Below, in pieces: positions 1-11,930 of a stretch of DNA of 64,000 bases (the first letter of the stretch is position 1; each line of letters opens with the position of its first letter). The position numbers and the translations under genes are program-made. The stretch is from Diphasiastrum complanatum. Taxonomy: Eukaryota > Streptophyta > Lycopodiopsida > Lycopodiales > Lycopodiaceae. The stretch lies in contig CM055111.1 in assembly GCA_029204225.1 (NCBI GenBank), forward strand, positions 43,218,815 to 43,282,814, read 5' to 3'. Under the pieces are notes generated by a model. The model was not told where the DNA came from. It ran no database searches and saw only the letters and a list, made by a program, of their open reading frames with translations.

Positions 1-1707
1 AACTCATAGATGATCCACTTTAGGTTTTATTTCCTGTGAAAGCTTCTTCTGGAGTTCGATTTAGATCAGCTTTTGTAGGACTTCTGTTAAGTAAGTAAAT
101 TGCTGTACTAACTGCTTCGCCCCACAAATGATTCTTGAGTTCTTACCTCGTAGCATGCTTTGAGCACTCTCATAGACCTGTTCTTTCTCTCGGCTACTCC
201 ATTATGCTGTGGTGTATCAATCGAAGCAAAAAATCTCTTGATACCATGTTCTTTGCAGAATCCCTGGAACTCTGTAGATATGAACTCACCTCCCTTATCT
301 GAACGTAGAATCTTGATTTGCTTTCTAATCTGCTTCTCAACAAGTGATTTGAGCTGAGTAAAGTACTTAAAAGCTTGACTCTTATACTTAAGCAAGTATA
401 TCCATACTTTCCTGGAAAAATCATCCACAAATACCATGAAGTAGGATGCTCCCCCTATAGACTCAGTCTTGATACTTGCCCATAACACATCCTTCACAGA
501 TTTTTTACGAAGATACAATATTAGGTAATCCTATTACCATATTATTGTCTTTTAGAATTTGTAAGCTTTTATAGTCAGATGTCCAAACCTTTCATGCCAC
601 ATCCTGCTCTCCATATTATCAGAAGCTGCACAAACCTGATGATCCGATGTAGACACATCAAGTTTGTAAAGTCGACCTTCCAAAGATCCTATGACCACAA
701 CTTTGTAACCTTTGTTTTTGTCTTTGATAAGACACTTCTGATCATCAAACTTAACTTTCATGTTTTGTTTAGTGATAGCAGAAACTGAAAGTAAATTCTT
801 CTTTAAACCTGGAACATAGAGAACATTCTTAATTTCTCCTATATCCCCTGAAGGTACCACTCATGATGTGGTGTCATATGTTGCATTGCTCATAATCAAT
901 GTACCAACAGTCTTTAAAGATCTCTGATGTTGAAGCTGAGAATAACTCATAGCATCCCACATCTTGACTTTTCGTCTTCAATGAAGTTGCCTGACTGCTT
1001 CTTCTTGTCCTGGATTGCCTTCTTTTTCCTGCACTCAAACGCAAAATGACCATATTTACCACAAAGTTACAATTACCATTTCTTTTTGGATTGGATTTGG
1101 AGCTGTCTCCTTTTTCTGTATTGTCCTTGCCTTCCTGATTCTGATCCTTTTTGCCTCCTTTCTTCTTGCCTTGATTCGTGGTAAAGAAACCCAGCTCCTT
1201 GAAATCTTCCCTAGACATCAAGTTTTGTCTTTGTAACTCTTCCTCAAGTAGGAAACCATTCATCTCGTCGAATGTCGGCGATCTCTCCCTCAAACTCAGC
1301 GTCATAACAAAGTTTTGATATTGAAATGGTAAGCTATTCAAAACAATTTGAACAAGAGTATTGTCAAGTACAATTTCCCTATAGAAGACAACTGACCTCT
1401 TAGATCCTTCACCCTGATAATAAAATCCGTAATGGATTCTTCTGATTCCATTTTCAAGGTATGAAGTTTATTATTCAAGAACAAAGCTCGGACTTACTCA
1501 CGGTTTATATGTATTCCTAAGAATATCCCATGCATCCTTAGGCGCCCGGCTGCATGCCATCAGGGGAATAACCTTATCCTTCATGGACAAGTGGATGATA
1601 TGATGTGCACGTTGCACCCGTTTCTCGAATATCCTTCTATCTTGATCATTGAGATTTTGAGCCATCACCTCTTGTCCTGTGACAATTTCCCAATAATCCC
1701 TGTCCAT
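1..1707 (-). pseudogene. copia gag-protease-integrase polyprotein, frameshifted
   Basis: This would encode a gag-pol polyprotein acting in virus-like particles and genome integration. Pieces, in order: N-terminal gag at 1707-1498; gag continuation at 1341-874 with a Lys-rich, knuckle-like part; the GAG-pre-integrase domain at 860-552 with WHERFGH; integrase at 518-108 with FVDDFSR, RSDKGGEF (second catalytic Asp) and NGVAERKNRS (catalytic Glu); and an integrase tail with WGEAV and YLLNRSPT at 107-1. At least three frame changes separate the pieces. The protease site, expected as Asp-Ser-Gly, reads Asp-Tyr-Glu, and the first integrase Asp motif is not recognisable. It is therefore a non-functional copy. 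RT and RNase H would lie left of the window. Confidence 0.85.
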
Positions 1708-1835
1708 TCAGTTTGAACTTCCACAAGCTGTAGTTAGATCCATCTAACTTGCTTGACTCCGGAAGAATAGATTCATGAAGGCTCCCCATCGTTGTCTTAC
1801 ACAGATGATGGGCTTTCCACTAAGAATATACTTGC

Positions 1836-2464
1836 ATGCAACAATATTTGAGGATATCTTTCTCAGATAGTACCTGCCCAATTGTTGCCTTCCCTGGATA
1901 TCACCTGTCCAGATCTTGCATGCAACAATTTTTTAAGGATATTTCCTGTCCAGATCTTGCCTATCTGGTTTCTGCTTGTCCCAGATACTGCCTTCCTCAG
2001 TTCTGCCTGCATGCAGAAATTTGATCACTGTCTGTCTAGTTAGCACCTACCCTGAATTAGACCTGTTCCGGTCTCTACTGCCTCAAATATTGCTTTCCCC
2101 AACTGCTGTCGCCCTCAGGAACACCTGTCCTGGTTGCTGCTGCCTCAGGTACTACTTGTTTGGTTGCTGCTGCCTTAGATACTGCCTATCCAGGATATTA
2201 TCTACTCAGGTACTGCCTGTCCAGGATATTATCTGCTCAGATACTGTTGTCTTGGAAACCACTTGTTCAGATACAGCTGGCCTCAGAAGCTACCTATTTA
2301 GGTACTGCCGCCCTCAGAAGCCACCTGCAACAGATCTGCCTGTCCTCAGAAGCCACCTGCAACAAATCTGCCTGTCCTCAGAAGCCACTTGCAACAAATC
2401 TGCTGCCCTCAGTTATTGCCGTCCTCAGGTAAAACCTGCTCCAGTTGTGACCTGCACGAGATGA
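1836..2464. repeat. degenerate tandem repeats in the copia leader
   Basis: Between the primer binding site and gag lie about 600 bp of related phrases built on CCTGTCC, CTCAGATACTG and CTCAGAAGCC. The clearest part is a 32-bp unit starting near 2312, 2344, 2376 and (shorter) 2407, with few differences. The open frames over this tract are by-products of the repeat, not genes. Confidence 0.7.
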
Positions 2465-2520
2465 GACCTGCACCAGATGTGACCAAATCTTCTTCTGTAG
2501 ATCCCGATCTTAGGAACCCT

Positions 2521-2532
2521 GCTCTGATACCA
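2521..2532 (-). promoter_or_regulatory. primer binding site of the copia element
   Basis: On the minus strand this reads TGGTATCAGAGC directly after the LTR end. It is the usual plant copia site complementary to the 3' end of initiator Met tRNA, and it fixes the LTR boundary and orientation. Confidence 0.9.
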
Positions 2533-2896
2533 TGATAGAATCTGAGGATTCTCAAACTAGGAGTAGACTAATCTTATTAGTACTCAAAAACACCAAACAT
2601 AAGAGGAAGAAGATGAATCACAAGAGCAATAATCTGAGATGATCTGAAATGAATTAATATTGAAGGAGGGCGCCCATCTGCTCTTATAGAGACTTGACTA
2701 ACTCTAAGGCAAAAGCTATTTGCCTAATACTATTTGGCAAAAGCAATTATGCTAATTACTAAATCTCAGAAATAGCAATCTATGTTAGCATAAATATAAA
2801 ATAGTATTCTATACTATTCTAGCAAAATTCTTACTAACTTAGGTACCTGTACTAAAAATAGAAGTAGGCCTTCTAGCACGTAGGCTGGCCTCTACA
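2533..2896 (-). repeat. copia 5' LTR, about 364 bp
   Basis: On the plus strand the LTR runs from TGATAGA to TCTACA, so on the element strand it starts TGTAGA and ends TCTATCA, a near-perfect short inverted repeat with TG...CA ends. A TATA-like CTATAAGAG on the minus strand (about 2685-2695) may be the promoter core. The right edge abuts gypsy coding sequence. Confidence 0.75.
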
Positions 2897-2912
2897 ATTA
2901 ATCAATTAACCA

Positions 2913-4300
2913 TTAATTCCTAACAATTTCAAGCACCACATCAAAGCGAGCCAAATGGGTAATCTCAAAATCTAACTCCTCAGTATAGCTCTGAATGGTA
3001 AGGGGCGTACCCACAACCCTGGCATCCCACACTTTTGCACCCTTTCCATCAGCCATTTCGACTGTGTACTGGTACATGGATGGTTGTGTGCTTACTCTCA
3101 ACCGTTTAATCAAAGCGGAGTTAATGACGTTATGTGAGGGACCAGTGTCAAATAGAATCAAAACATCTCTACCACACAATTGTCCACACATAACAATCAA
3201 AGAAGTGCAAGGAAACTGATACCCATGTTTTGCCGCTCTCGACAACTGTGGTAAAGGAACCGAGTCCACCTTCTGAATCACCGACACGTTCATCAACCGT
3301 GGAACACCTTGAGGTTCTTCTTGCTTCAACTCCTCGATCTTCATAGGATCTGCCTCCTCAACATGCAAATTGTAGGTGGTTCGTGAGGGATTGCGAGGAC
3401 ACTCCTTCCACCTATACCGCCCTAGACAGCCAAAGTAAAGGTTCTCTTTCTTTGCCCGCTCTAAGTCCTGCGACGATAGTGGAGAAAAGCGCTGGCCCCC
3501 TTGGGCATTGGACGTTCCATATCGCCCATTGCCTTTTGAGGCGCCCACACGTTTACTCTTTTTCGCAATCTGAATTTGCTCTTGCGAGGATTGACCCTTC
3601 CATTTTTTAAACTTTCTTTTCCCCCAAGGCTGAAACCCTCCTGAAGTAGGTGTTTTAGGTTCCTTGGCCTTTTTTCCATCTTCATAATATAGGGCCATCT
3701 GCAAAGCCCTGTGGAGGCTTGGAGCCTACTCCTTCCTTACAAAAGGCCGAAGGCTTTCACGCGAAAACATCGGCACCTCCTCAGGTATCCGCATGAGTGC
3801 CTCCCTATATTTGTCCGCATATTCCTGTATGGACGCATTGCCTTGTTTGAGACTTGACCATGCTTGTCCTCATCCAACGACGGTACCCAATTCTCTGTAT
3901 ACATATGCTTGAACGCTTCCCAAGTTGTAGGTACCAGATTGTCCTTTTCGATTTTGCGCCACAACGTTGTGTAGTCTCTTGTAGTCGATATGTGGCCTCC
4001 GCAATCTTCTGATCATCATCCTCAATGCCACACATCTGAAAAGCCTTTTCCCCACTTTGTATCCAGTTTTCCATCGCATCAATATTCTGCATAGCAACTG
4101 CTCCCGTGTATTTCGGCGGTTTGAAATCTTTGATTGTGGGTAATTTCCGCGTCTTCGATGGATGTTCGACCACGGCCACCATAGCCGTTCCACTGACTCT
4201 CGGGTTCCTGTGGGGATTTGGTCGACTTCAATTGTTCGAGAATTTGCTGTAGCACTATCTCCATGGCATCAACCTTGGCTGCCACCTCCTCAACTCTCAA
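2913..4300 (-). pseudogene. gypsy gag and retropepsin
   Basis: Gag fragments occupy 4300-3737 in several overlapping frames (gag phrases such as AMENWIQSGEKAFQMCGIEDD), so frameshifts are present. At 3704-2913 one open frame of 263 residues carries a basic linker, a decayed zinc knuckle (FGCLGRYRWKEC, first Cys and the His lost), a linker, and an aspartic protease domain with ILFDTGPSHNVI (active Asp-Thr-Gly) and FDVVL near its end. In gypsy elements FDVVLG is followed by reverse transcriptase. Here a stop follows and copia starts 16 bases on. The protease catalytic triplet is intact, but the element is broken by the insertion. Confidence 0.75.
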
Positions 4301-4362
4301 TATCTCGGTGCTAGAACCCCCAACGGATCCATATTTACAGTGTTAGAAACCTGTCCACTTGC

Positions 4363-4755
4363 TTAGAGGTCGAAATTATCAGCAAACAAGAGTTTTTGAT
4401 TCGGTTCTGAAATCGATATCCGTTCCTTCCCAGCTGAAATCTGGTTCTGGTTCTGGTTCTGAAATTCTGGTTCCTCGTGATTGAAATCGAAATCCGATCC
4501 GGTTCTGAATTCGATATCTGTTTCTCGTGATTGAAATTGAAATCCGATCCAGTTCTGAATTTGATATCTGTTCTGCGTGACTGAAATCAAAATCGATTCC
4601 GGTTCTGAAATTGATAGCTGTGCCTCGTGACTGAAATCAAAATCCGATCCAACTACACTGAAATCAAAATCTGGCTCTGCGTGACTGAAATCGAAATCCG
4701 ATCCAACTGACTGGAAATCTGATTCTGGCGACCTTCTTCCCAACGTAAACCCCAA
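4363..4755. repeat. minisatellite of about 50-54 bp in the gypsy leader
   Basis: Five or more degenerate units share the core CGTGA(C/T)TGAAAT(C/T)(G/A)AAAT followed by CCGATCC and GTTCTGAA; starts are near 4473, 4527, 4577, 4627 and 4680. The period is roughly 50-54 bp. It lies between the primer site and gag. The frame over it gives Ser-Asp-Phe-Asp-Phe-Ser repeats, most likely not a real protein. Confidence 0.65.
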
Positions 4756-4770
4756 TTGGCTCTAATACCA
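4756..4770 (-). promoter_or_regulatory. primer binding site of the gypsy element
   Basis: The minus strand reads TGGTATTAGAGCCAA, one base from the common TGGTATCAGAGC initiator-Met site, two bases after an LTR edge (TGACA on the minus strand). Confidence 0.65.
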
Positions 4771-4772
4771 AA

Positions 4773-5379
4773 TGTCAGGCTCTCCATGAACTCCTAAACG
4801 ACACCCATACCACATGCACTGATCACCACAAACTTTTAGCCTTTTTGATTCCCTGTATAGTGTAAATCAAGTGGCTTAAATTGACATTATTGTAGGAGCA
4901 AGCTAGAGTTGAAAAAGTGGGTGCCTACCTTCGTATAAGTATGAAAAACTATACTTTTGTGATGATGTGTTTCTCAAAACTAAGCCTTGAATTAACCTGC
5001 ACCTCTGGCCTCTTTTTCGCGTCATTTGGAAGTTCCCTATCTCACAAATGAACTTCTGGCCCTAACTTGTTCAATTACCTGATCTGTACAGCTACATGAT
5101 AGGTGTTGGAAATGAACTCTTGAACTCGCCACTTGAATTGCAAGCCGACATGATTGTTATGGCTCCCTCTAACTGCAAGAAGAGTTACGTAGCTCAAGAA
5201 TGAGAAAAATGGACAAAAAAACATGCTAGATGATCTAGAGATTATGGTACTTGATCTTGAGAAGGGATTGTCTGCATTAAATTCTTGTTAGCATTTTAAC
5301 AATCCAAGAATCCAGTGTTCAAAAAAATGCTGGCAAATGTGCTTTAGGAGTTATCAAGATCAGTCCTTGAAATATGCAG

Positions 5380-5382
<3 letters not shown>
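4773..5382. other. gypsy LTR edge then intron-like sequence, no gene seen
   Basis: Begins with the LTR terminus TGTCAGGC. I could not place the LTR's far end and see no exon or RNA gene. The preceding exon of the synthase gene (motifs such as KKTWEGFIG in the family) was searched for here and not found. Confidence 0.4.

Positions 5383-5444
<62 letters not shown>
5383..5444. repeat. (GA)n microsatellite, 62 bp
   Basis: Uninterrupted AG dinucleotides about 55 bp upstream of the first recognised synthase exon, inside the preceding intron. Confidence 0.95.
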
Positions 5445-5445
<1 letters not shown>

Positions 5446-5498
5446 AAAGATTCCTATTAAGTTGAACTGGTGTATCCACTTGTCGATTGCTTTTGCAG

Positions 5499-5546
5499 CT
5501 AGCACACTATATGGGTAACTCTTATTGGTTGACATGCCCACGCAAG
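5499..5546 (+). CDS. synthase exon a (WLTCPRK)
   Basis: 48 nt, 16 codons, preceded by TTTTGCAG and followed by GTATGT. It encodes [16 protein letters not shown], matching the segment just before the conserved LSTGW in plant CDP-diacylglycerol synthases. The first half is more diverged than the second. The exon could start elsewhere, but upstream in-frame sequence gives no match. Confidence 0.8.
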
Positions 5547-8500
5547 GTATGTTAATCTTAAACACTGAGATACTGAGTCCACCATTTCCCATATATTCTG
5601 AGCGCTTGTTAGGTTACTTGTTAGTTAGCCGAAATTCTTGTGTGAAAGAACTTGTAGCTTGGTCTGTTGTATTTCAAACTGCCTACTGGTGAACATGTTA
5701 AGGGTATCCTACAGTGTGTGGAAGTGTGGTTAAACCTGTTTTGATAATAAAGAAGCACAGTCTTGAATTCAATGTGATATTCCAGAGACAGTATGCTCTA
5801 TACTTTCTACAATGACTAAGATGTATATGTTTTTGAGAATTTAAAACGTGACTCAAACACGCACCAAAATGTGGATGCTACTTGGAAGGTTGGCCTTAAT
5901 ATTCTGTATATGAAAACTTGCTAGCCTTCAAAGGTATAGATGACAGGGATAAAATGATGAACATATCATGTTTACTTTTGCATGGGTCTGTGAATGTTTT
6001 GTACCTTACTAGTTTTGCATGAGCTCTTGTTGGATGTATTCTTTGTTTTTGCAAGTTTAGGGTTTCCTTGATTGTTGGCTATGCAGTACTTTTAGGGGCT
6101 TGGGCTAGGAAACAAATTTATACATTCAGAGACATGTTGTGCAGGTGTTCTTAGCTCCTTTTGATATTTTTTTGACCAATCCGTGCAAGTTAAGATACAT
6201 GTAGATATGCTTAATGTAGATAGATACGATTGTGTGACCTATAATTTCTCTTGAAACTTAATCCAGATATTCTCTATGGAGACACACTATGTAGTATACA
6301 TTTAGAAGTTCTTGAATATCGATTGGATTTTATCTATGGGCAAAAAAATTGTCCTTATTCAAGTTGGCTCTTCTTTTACTTTCTGCAACTTTCTGAACTT
6401 AGATAGCTAAGCGCGGATCTAGTCACAAGCGCTGGTGTATAGAGTAGAAGTGTAGCAAAAACCTTAATTCTTCAACAAAGATACCAAAAAGTGAATGACT
6501 ATGAACTACCCTCCAGGTTCATCCCCGAAAGAAATATGCTTCTCTGAGTTATATCGGTAGAAAGTTTGGAAAAACGTAAATGAGAAGATGTGAAATGAAC
6601 CATTTAATATATATATAAGCTTCTGAAGTGTCGATGACTACATGGCGAAGTTGGTCTAATTGCAGTTAAGATGTTTACGGGAAGTGCTACAACTATCCTT
6701 TTCTTATCTGGCTAAAGTAGCTATTTTGTTTGTCAAGCCAGGCTTTAACCACCTCAGTATGCTCATGTTTTTTCACCTCCCGTGATTTATTTGGGCTAAG
6801 AAGAGAGGTAGTACCATACTAGTGCTTTTGGACCTGATCTGGCTTACCATCTGATGTACTTGGCTATCTTTCTATCATTAAAGCCAGGTCACAAAAGATG
6901 AGTAGCTGTCATGTACTCGTGTCACTGGGACACAAGTCGTGCATGCAGTCCCTTGTGTGCTCAGAAATAGGTGCCTTCTACTGAAAATAATCCACAAAAC
7001 CTTCTAGATTCTATTGAGCTCCACTGATTGTCTACTCGTGTTTGCAGGAAAATTAGGCTCTGGATTTGTAGAGGTAGTACTGGCTAGAAATGCAGTTCTT
7101 TCTGTGATCAATATAGAAATCTGATTGGCCTGATTTGTAGGCTCTGGCGAGCCCCCCACCAGGTTGGAAATGATTACTATACTATTCCTTGTAGTCATGT
7201 TTTTCATTGATCTTCCATCTGAAATTTCAAATAACTCGCTTTTACCAGCTTGTCTTAAAGGCGAGTATGATGGCTGCCCATAAAGTCTCTAAAATAGGCT
7301 GGGAAACAAGCTGGAAAACTAGTCCTTTTCCACATCTATGATCTCAGAAAGTTCACTAAGAATGCTAATGCATAGGCTCCATAAGGCCATCTTCAGAGCT
7401 CTTATTTATAGGCTATAACTGGCCATTTTTCAGTCAGCTTCACGTATAAGATCAGTATCAAGGGAAAAATTCCTATTCATTGCATAGCATGTTTGCATAT
7501 TTGTTTATTGCTCAAACTGCATAATGATGGCTACCAACTTACATTTCCACAAGTTAATCGTGATCAGTTACTCATTCTGCACGAGCTAGTGACAAAACTG
7601 GCATTATGAGATCATTGAATTCCCACGATATATCATGATTTCAAAATTTTTTTCTCAGTAACGTGGACCTCATCTCTATCCTATACACCGAATCCCACCT
7701 GTATCCTGAGAATGTAGGTAGTTCCGTTGATATTGTCGGAATTGACATGCAGAGTTTTCAAGAATGGATTCAATAAGCAATCAAGTTTTCAAAACTGAAC
7801 TTTGCTATTTTCAAATTCAAAGTTCATGGCTCAAACTTCATAGTAGTAAGTACATAATGCATACTTCACACTCAAGCCTGTCGCAAATTTGAACCTATTT
7901 GTATCGTACTTTAGCCTCTCTAGTAGTTGTAGGTTTGTGTGGACAGAGACCAACCTATCGAGTTGAGAGGTGGAAAGTTCGTTCTTCCTCTTTGTATGAA
8001 TAAGAGAGAACATACTCCAATTCTTCTTACATGTAATTACTATGCAGTGTTAATCCCGCCTTGTCACACATGTAATTCATATGTGTGACAAGGCAGGATT
8101 AACACTGGGTTAATACTTGCACAACGTTCTTTGGCTCCACTTCCTCAATGGCATCCCCAATTTGGCAAAATGTATATGGCTCTTAGAAACACTTTACCCA
8201 AGCAAGAAGTCACCAATACGTTCAAAATGTTGAATGTCCTTGCATTGCTCCAACCATCTAATATGATGGTACACCCTAACCTAGTTCCATAAATCCATCG
8301 CGCAAATTTCAAAAACGAATCATAAGTTAGCTGTCATGAGTCATAAGTTTCAAGTTATAAGTTGCAAGAATTTCCAAACTGTAACTATCAAAGTGAAAAG
8401 GGCATATTTGATGTATGAATTCTGGATGGGCGTAACTTGACATTGATTGAGGCCCACTTGGCAATGGGCTCTGTCGTCCTGTGTTGCTCCATGCCTCCCA

Positions 8501-11500
8501 ATTACAACTGATCTTCGAAACAATGTTTTTCAGAAGTTTCACACACTTGAAAAGGACCAAAATATGATCATCGTCTGTTTTCGTGCATGGGTCCTAGCTA
8601 GGTGAAAGGAAAGGTCACACGTGTAAAAGCATTGCCTAACAACAATTGTAGCTTCCGCTTTGTGCGTCTATTGGAAGGAGCTCACAAAGTAGTCCCTACC
8701 TCGACCTCTCCACAACTCCTCAATGGTGCAAGGCCTGCAAGAGTACCAATCTCACCACTACCACTGGCTAGCAACTCGCCCTGACTTGTAGGCTCTCCTT
8801 GAAAAGACATGGATGTGGGAGCTCCATGTGGTTGTGATGTGAACCATCTGCATCTGGTGGAAGTTCAAACAATCAACATTACAATGACAACATTGAGCAA
8901 GCACTAAGTTCTAGGTTCCATTTAGTTACTAGTAAAGTAGTAAGTACTAGCTAGTTACTAGTAACAAGTTGCAGTGTTGAGTGTGTGATATGTACATAAA
9001 TAGTATAACTATAATCGGTTTATAATTTAATATTAACTAATAGCAGCTAGTAGCTACTTAGAAGTTAGAATTTAGTTCTAACAGAATGTATTTGGCAATG
9101 GGCATTTGGATTTAGAACGTTGAAATTGTAATTTGATATTTGAGCATTTCGAAGCTCACCTCTAACAGTCGAAGGACCAGCTTGAGCCTCTTTGCATGTA
9201 GAAGCAATGCCTCCAATGCTTGTGAGCAAGCAGCAATCTCAAACCCGCACAAACATAGAAGGTGTGCCTTCATTTGAGTGGGGCCACCTATGACTAAGGC
9301 CATGGAGAGTACTTGCAAGTTCACCTCTTGGTGCTTGAGGTGCCATAATTAAATAGTTGCATGATCCCATAAGGGATCCCTAGACCGCAACATGATACAA
9401 TGTATTCTTGATTTCTACTTTAAACCCGAAACTATAATAGGTTAATCAACCACCGTAATAGGTATTACTGATTAGGATTTCCTATTTCTACCCTAAACCC
9501 TAATTCTCTCCTATCTCTACTCATGTGATATATGCTCCCCCTCCTATGTCTCTCTCTTATGATCTATCTCCCCCCTTGCCCCTTGCCCTATTTCTCTCTC
9601 CTATTTCTTCTGATGTGACTTGTGCCCCCTCTCCTATTTCTCTCTCCTACGATTCATGTCACCCTTGCCCAATCTCTCTCTCCTCTGGTCTATCTACTAA
9701 CACCTATCTAATATCAATGAACTATCTACTAACACCCTAATCAATCTTCTAATAGTGGTAATGATTAATCTAAAATCTAACGCTCTCGTCTCTCTCCTCT
9801 CACCCTCGCTCTCCATGAATGATGACAATATCAATTGTCTATAATATTATTCCCTCTCTCTTTACCCTTTCTCTTTCCATCATAATAGGCCACATTGTGG
9901 TGAAACTTTATGGAACCAGCAAGGCAGAGATTTAGAGACTACACGTATTTTATAGCTCAACATTCTACCAATGGCCGTGTATTCACACTTAGGAATATTA
10001 TTGAGGAGGCTACGTCTAGGCATGAAAGGGTGTATTGTTGTTTTGTTGGTTTCCAAAAGGCATTTGACTAAGTCTTGAGACACCTACTTATACAATTTGT
10101 TGTTTATGTAGAGAGTTAATTTAGCCAGTCAAAGACTTGGGAGGCACACACAATTGTTTATTTTGCAAGAATGATCAAGTGGAAATAGAACAACACTATC
10201 TTTTGGAATGCGGCTCCCTACAACTACTTTGTGAACACTTCATAAGACTTCGCAATGGGTCATCGCATTCATAATTAGCTTTTTAAATCATGATAATTCT
10301 AGCATGCTTGGTAGCTTTGTTATTAAATCGTATGCTAGATGCGAAATCTGCTGGACTTTCCTAATTAAGTGAAGTTGCATCAAAATGGCTCTATTCAAGT
10401 TATTGGAGTTTTTGCTCTTTGGTATGATAGACTATATGAGTCTCCATGGACATTAATTAAGGTAATTATCTATTTTAGTCTCTATATCCACACTTCCCTT
10501 GGGCTTCTCTTAACCTTTCCTACTTTCTTCTACTCGTACCCATAGCCATACTCATGATCTTCACCCTTTCTCACTCTTTTTGTTCATTCAAGCTGCAACT
10601 ATGGTGCTGGATTTTGTTGCTTTTTTCAGTGATTCTTAGGCATTTCTTTCAATGACATTGCTTTATTATCCTTATCATGTTCATGAGTTTGTCTTAGATC
10701 GACTTGTGTGTAATGTGATAAGGAAGTAGCTTGTAGTCCATGTTACACATTATGAATTCTTGGTAAATTATACAAAATTTATGAGTTTACGCTTATGAAT
10801 ATAAATACAACATATGTCACATGTCTTTTCTTTCCTTCGGTCCTAACATGGTATGTTTTGGAAGAATCTAGTTGTAAGTTGAAATTTCTAAATTTCATCC
10901 AACAATTGAAAGGGTGTTTGCAGAATTTGTCAACAGGATGGTTGCATTGTGATCCTGGACCATTATTCAAGGCAAAGGAGTATCAATTACCCCAGACACT
11001 ATTTTTTCTGGTCAGCTTTATGCCTTTCTTTACTCTTTGATTCATGATACGTAGTTTCTAATAGTTCTCAGTAACTGATAGTTGAATCAAGACTTATCTT
11101 TTGCCCCCACATTCTTTTAAAATGGTACCTAGATACAAGTTTAGATTTCATAGAGTCCTATGTTCAATGATGCTTCATAGGAGCATTCTATGTCAATGCG
11201 ATACATCATGATAAGTCCTTACTTGCCAGCTTTTTTCCAAAAGAGTAGGATTTGGAGATTATGAAAACCTAGTTATACGAGCTTATGGCATCCTTTTTGC
11301 TATTATCAGCACATGTTCCAAAAAAATAACTTTTTATAGAACTTTCCACTTCAAGTTCCACATTTTTGTGTCGTCTTGTATCCAATCTAATCTTTGGAAC
11401 TTTTAACAAAATATCTAGTTAAGGTTGGATAATCAAGCTAGTTTTTAAGAATGGTAGAAAAATTTCTCTAGTTTATCCTACTTATTATGACTTTGAACAA

Positions 11501-11869
11501 GCGGAATATCATGAATTTGAACAGGTTGAATGTTTTGAATTTTAACAAGTAGAATACTCACCAAAGATGAGCTTGATGGAACACATCTTTCTTAATAGCT
11601 ATTCATTGATGACATTCTATAACATCGGTCGATGTGGTGTGTAAGACCGCTTCAAAGGGTATAATGTAAATACTACAAAAAAAAGAAGCAAGGGAATTCT
11701 TTTTTAATAGCTATATATTTATAATGGGGTAAAATAGAGGCAACAACTTTTAGAAACTTTCAATTTTTTGGATTAAACACGAGAAAAATCAAAAGATCGA
11801 GAAGTTATTCAAAGATGCCAAAAATGTGGCTAATCTGCTACAATGAAAAAACAATGCTACAAATGATCA

Positions 11870-11930
<61 letters not shown>

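Larger units (their letters stand above)
1..2896 (-). mobile_element. Ty1/copia retrotransposon, 5' part, nested in a gypsy element
   Basis: In minus-strand order the sequence shows an LTR (2896-2533), a Met-initiator-type primer binding site (2532-2521), a repeat-rich leader (about 2470-1830), gag, a decayed protease, the GAG-pre-integrase domain and integrase, running off the left window edge. Domain order gag-protease-integrase is the copia order. At 2897 the sequence changes directly into the end of a gypsy protease region, so this element inserted into the gypsy one and is the younger of the two. Only one LTR is in the window, so its age and target duplication cannot be read; the 5 bases after the LTR are ATTAA. 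Confidence 0.85.
2897..4773 (-). mobile_element. Ty3/gypsy element, leader, gag and protease, interrupted by copia
   Basis: In minus order: LTR edge at 4773, primer site at 4770-4756, a repeat-bearing leader at 4755-4363, gag and protease to 2913, then the copia insertion at 2896. The rest of pol should continue beyond the left window edge if it survives. The LTR reads TGTCAGGC on the plus strand from 4773, but I could not find its other end. Confidence 0.7.

Noticed and set aside
1976-2464. 162-residue plus-strand frame rich in Cys, Leu and Pro
   Set aside because: It lies over the tandem repeats of the copia leader, antisense to the element; repeat by-product.
4363-4755. Frame with SDFDFS repeats as a structural protein
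   Set aside because: Encoded by the leader minisatellite between PBS and gag, with irregular period; no sign of coding selection.
8780-8840. EKTWMWEL near 8800 as the synthase KKTWEGFIG exon
   Set aside because: Only the KTW triplet matches; it is followed by a stop, has no splice sites, and is in the wrong order relative to the WLTCPRK exon.
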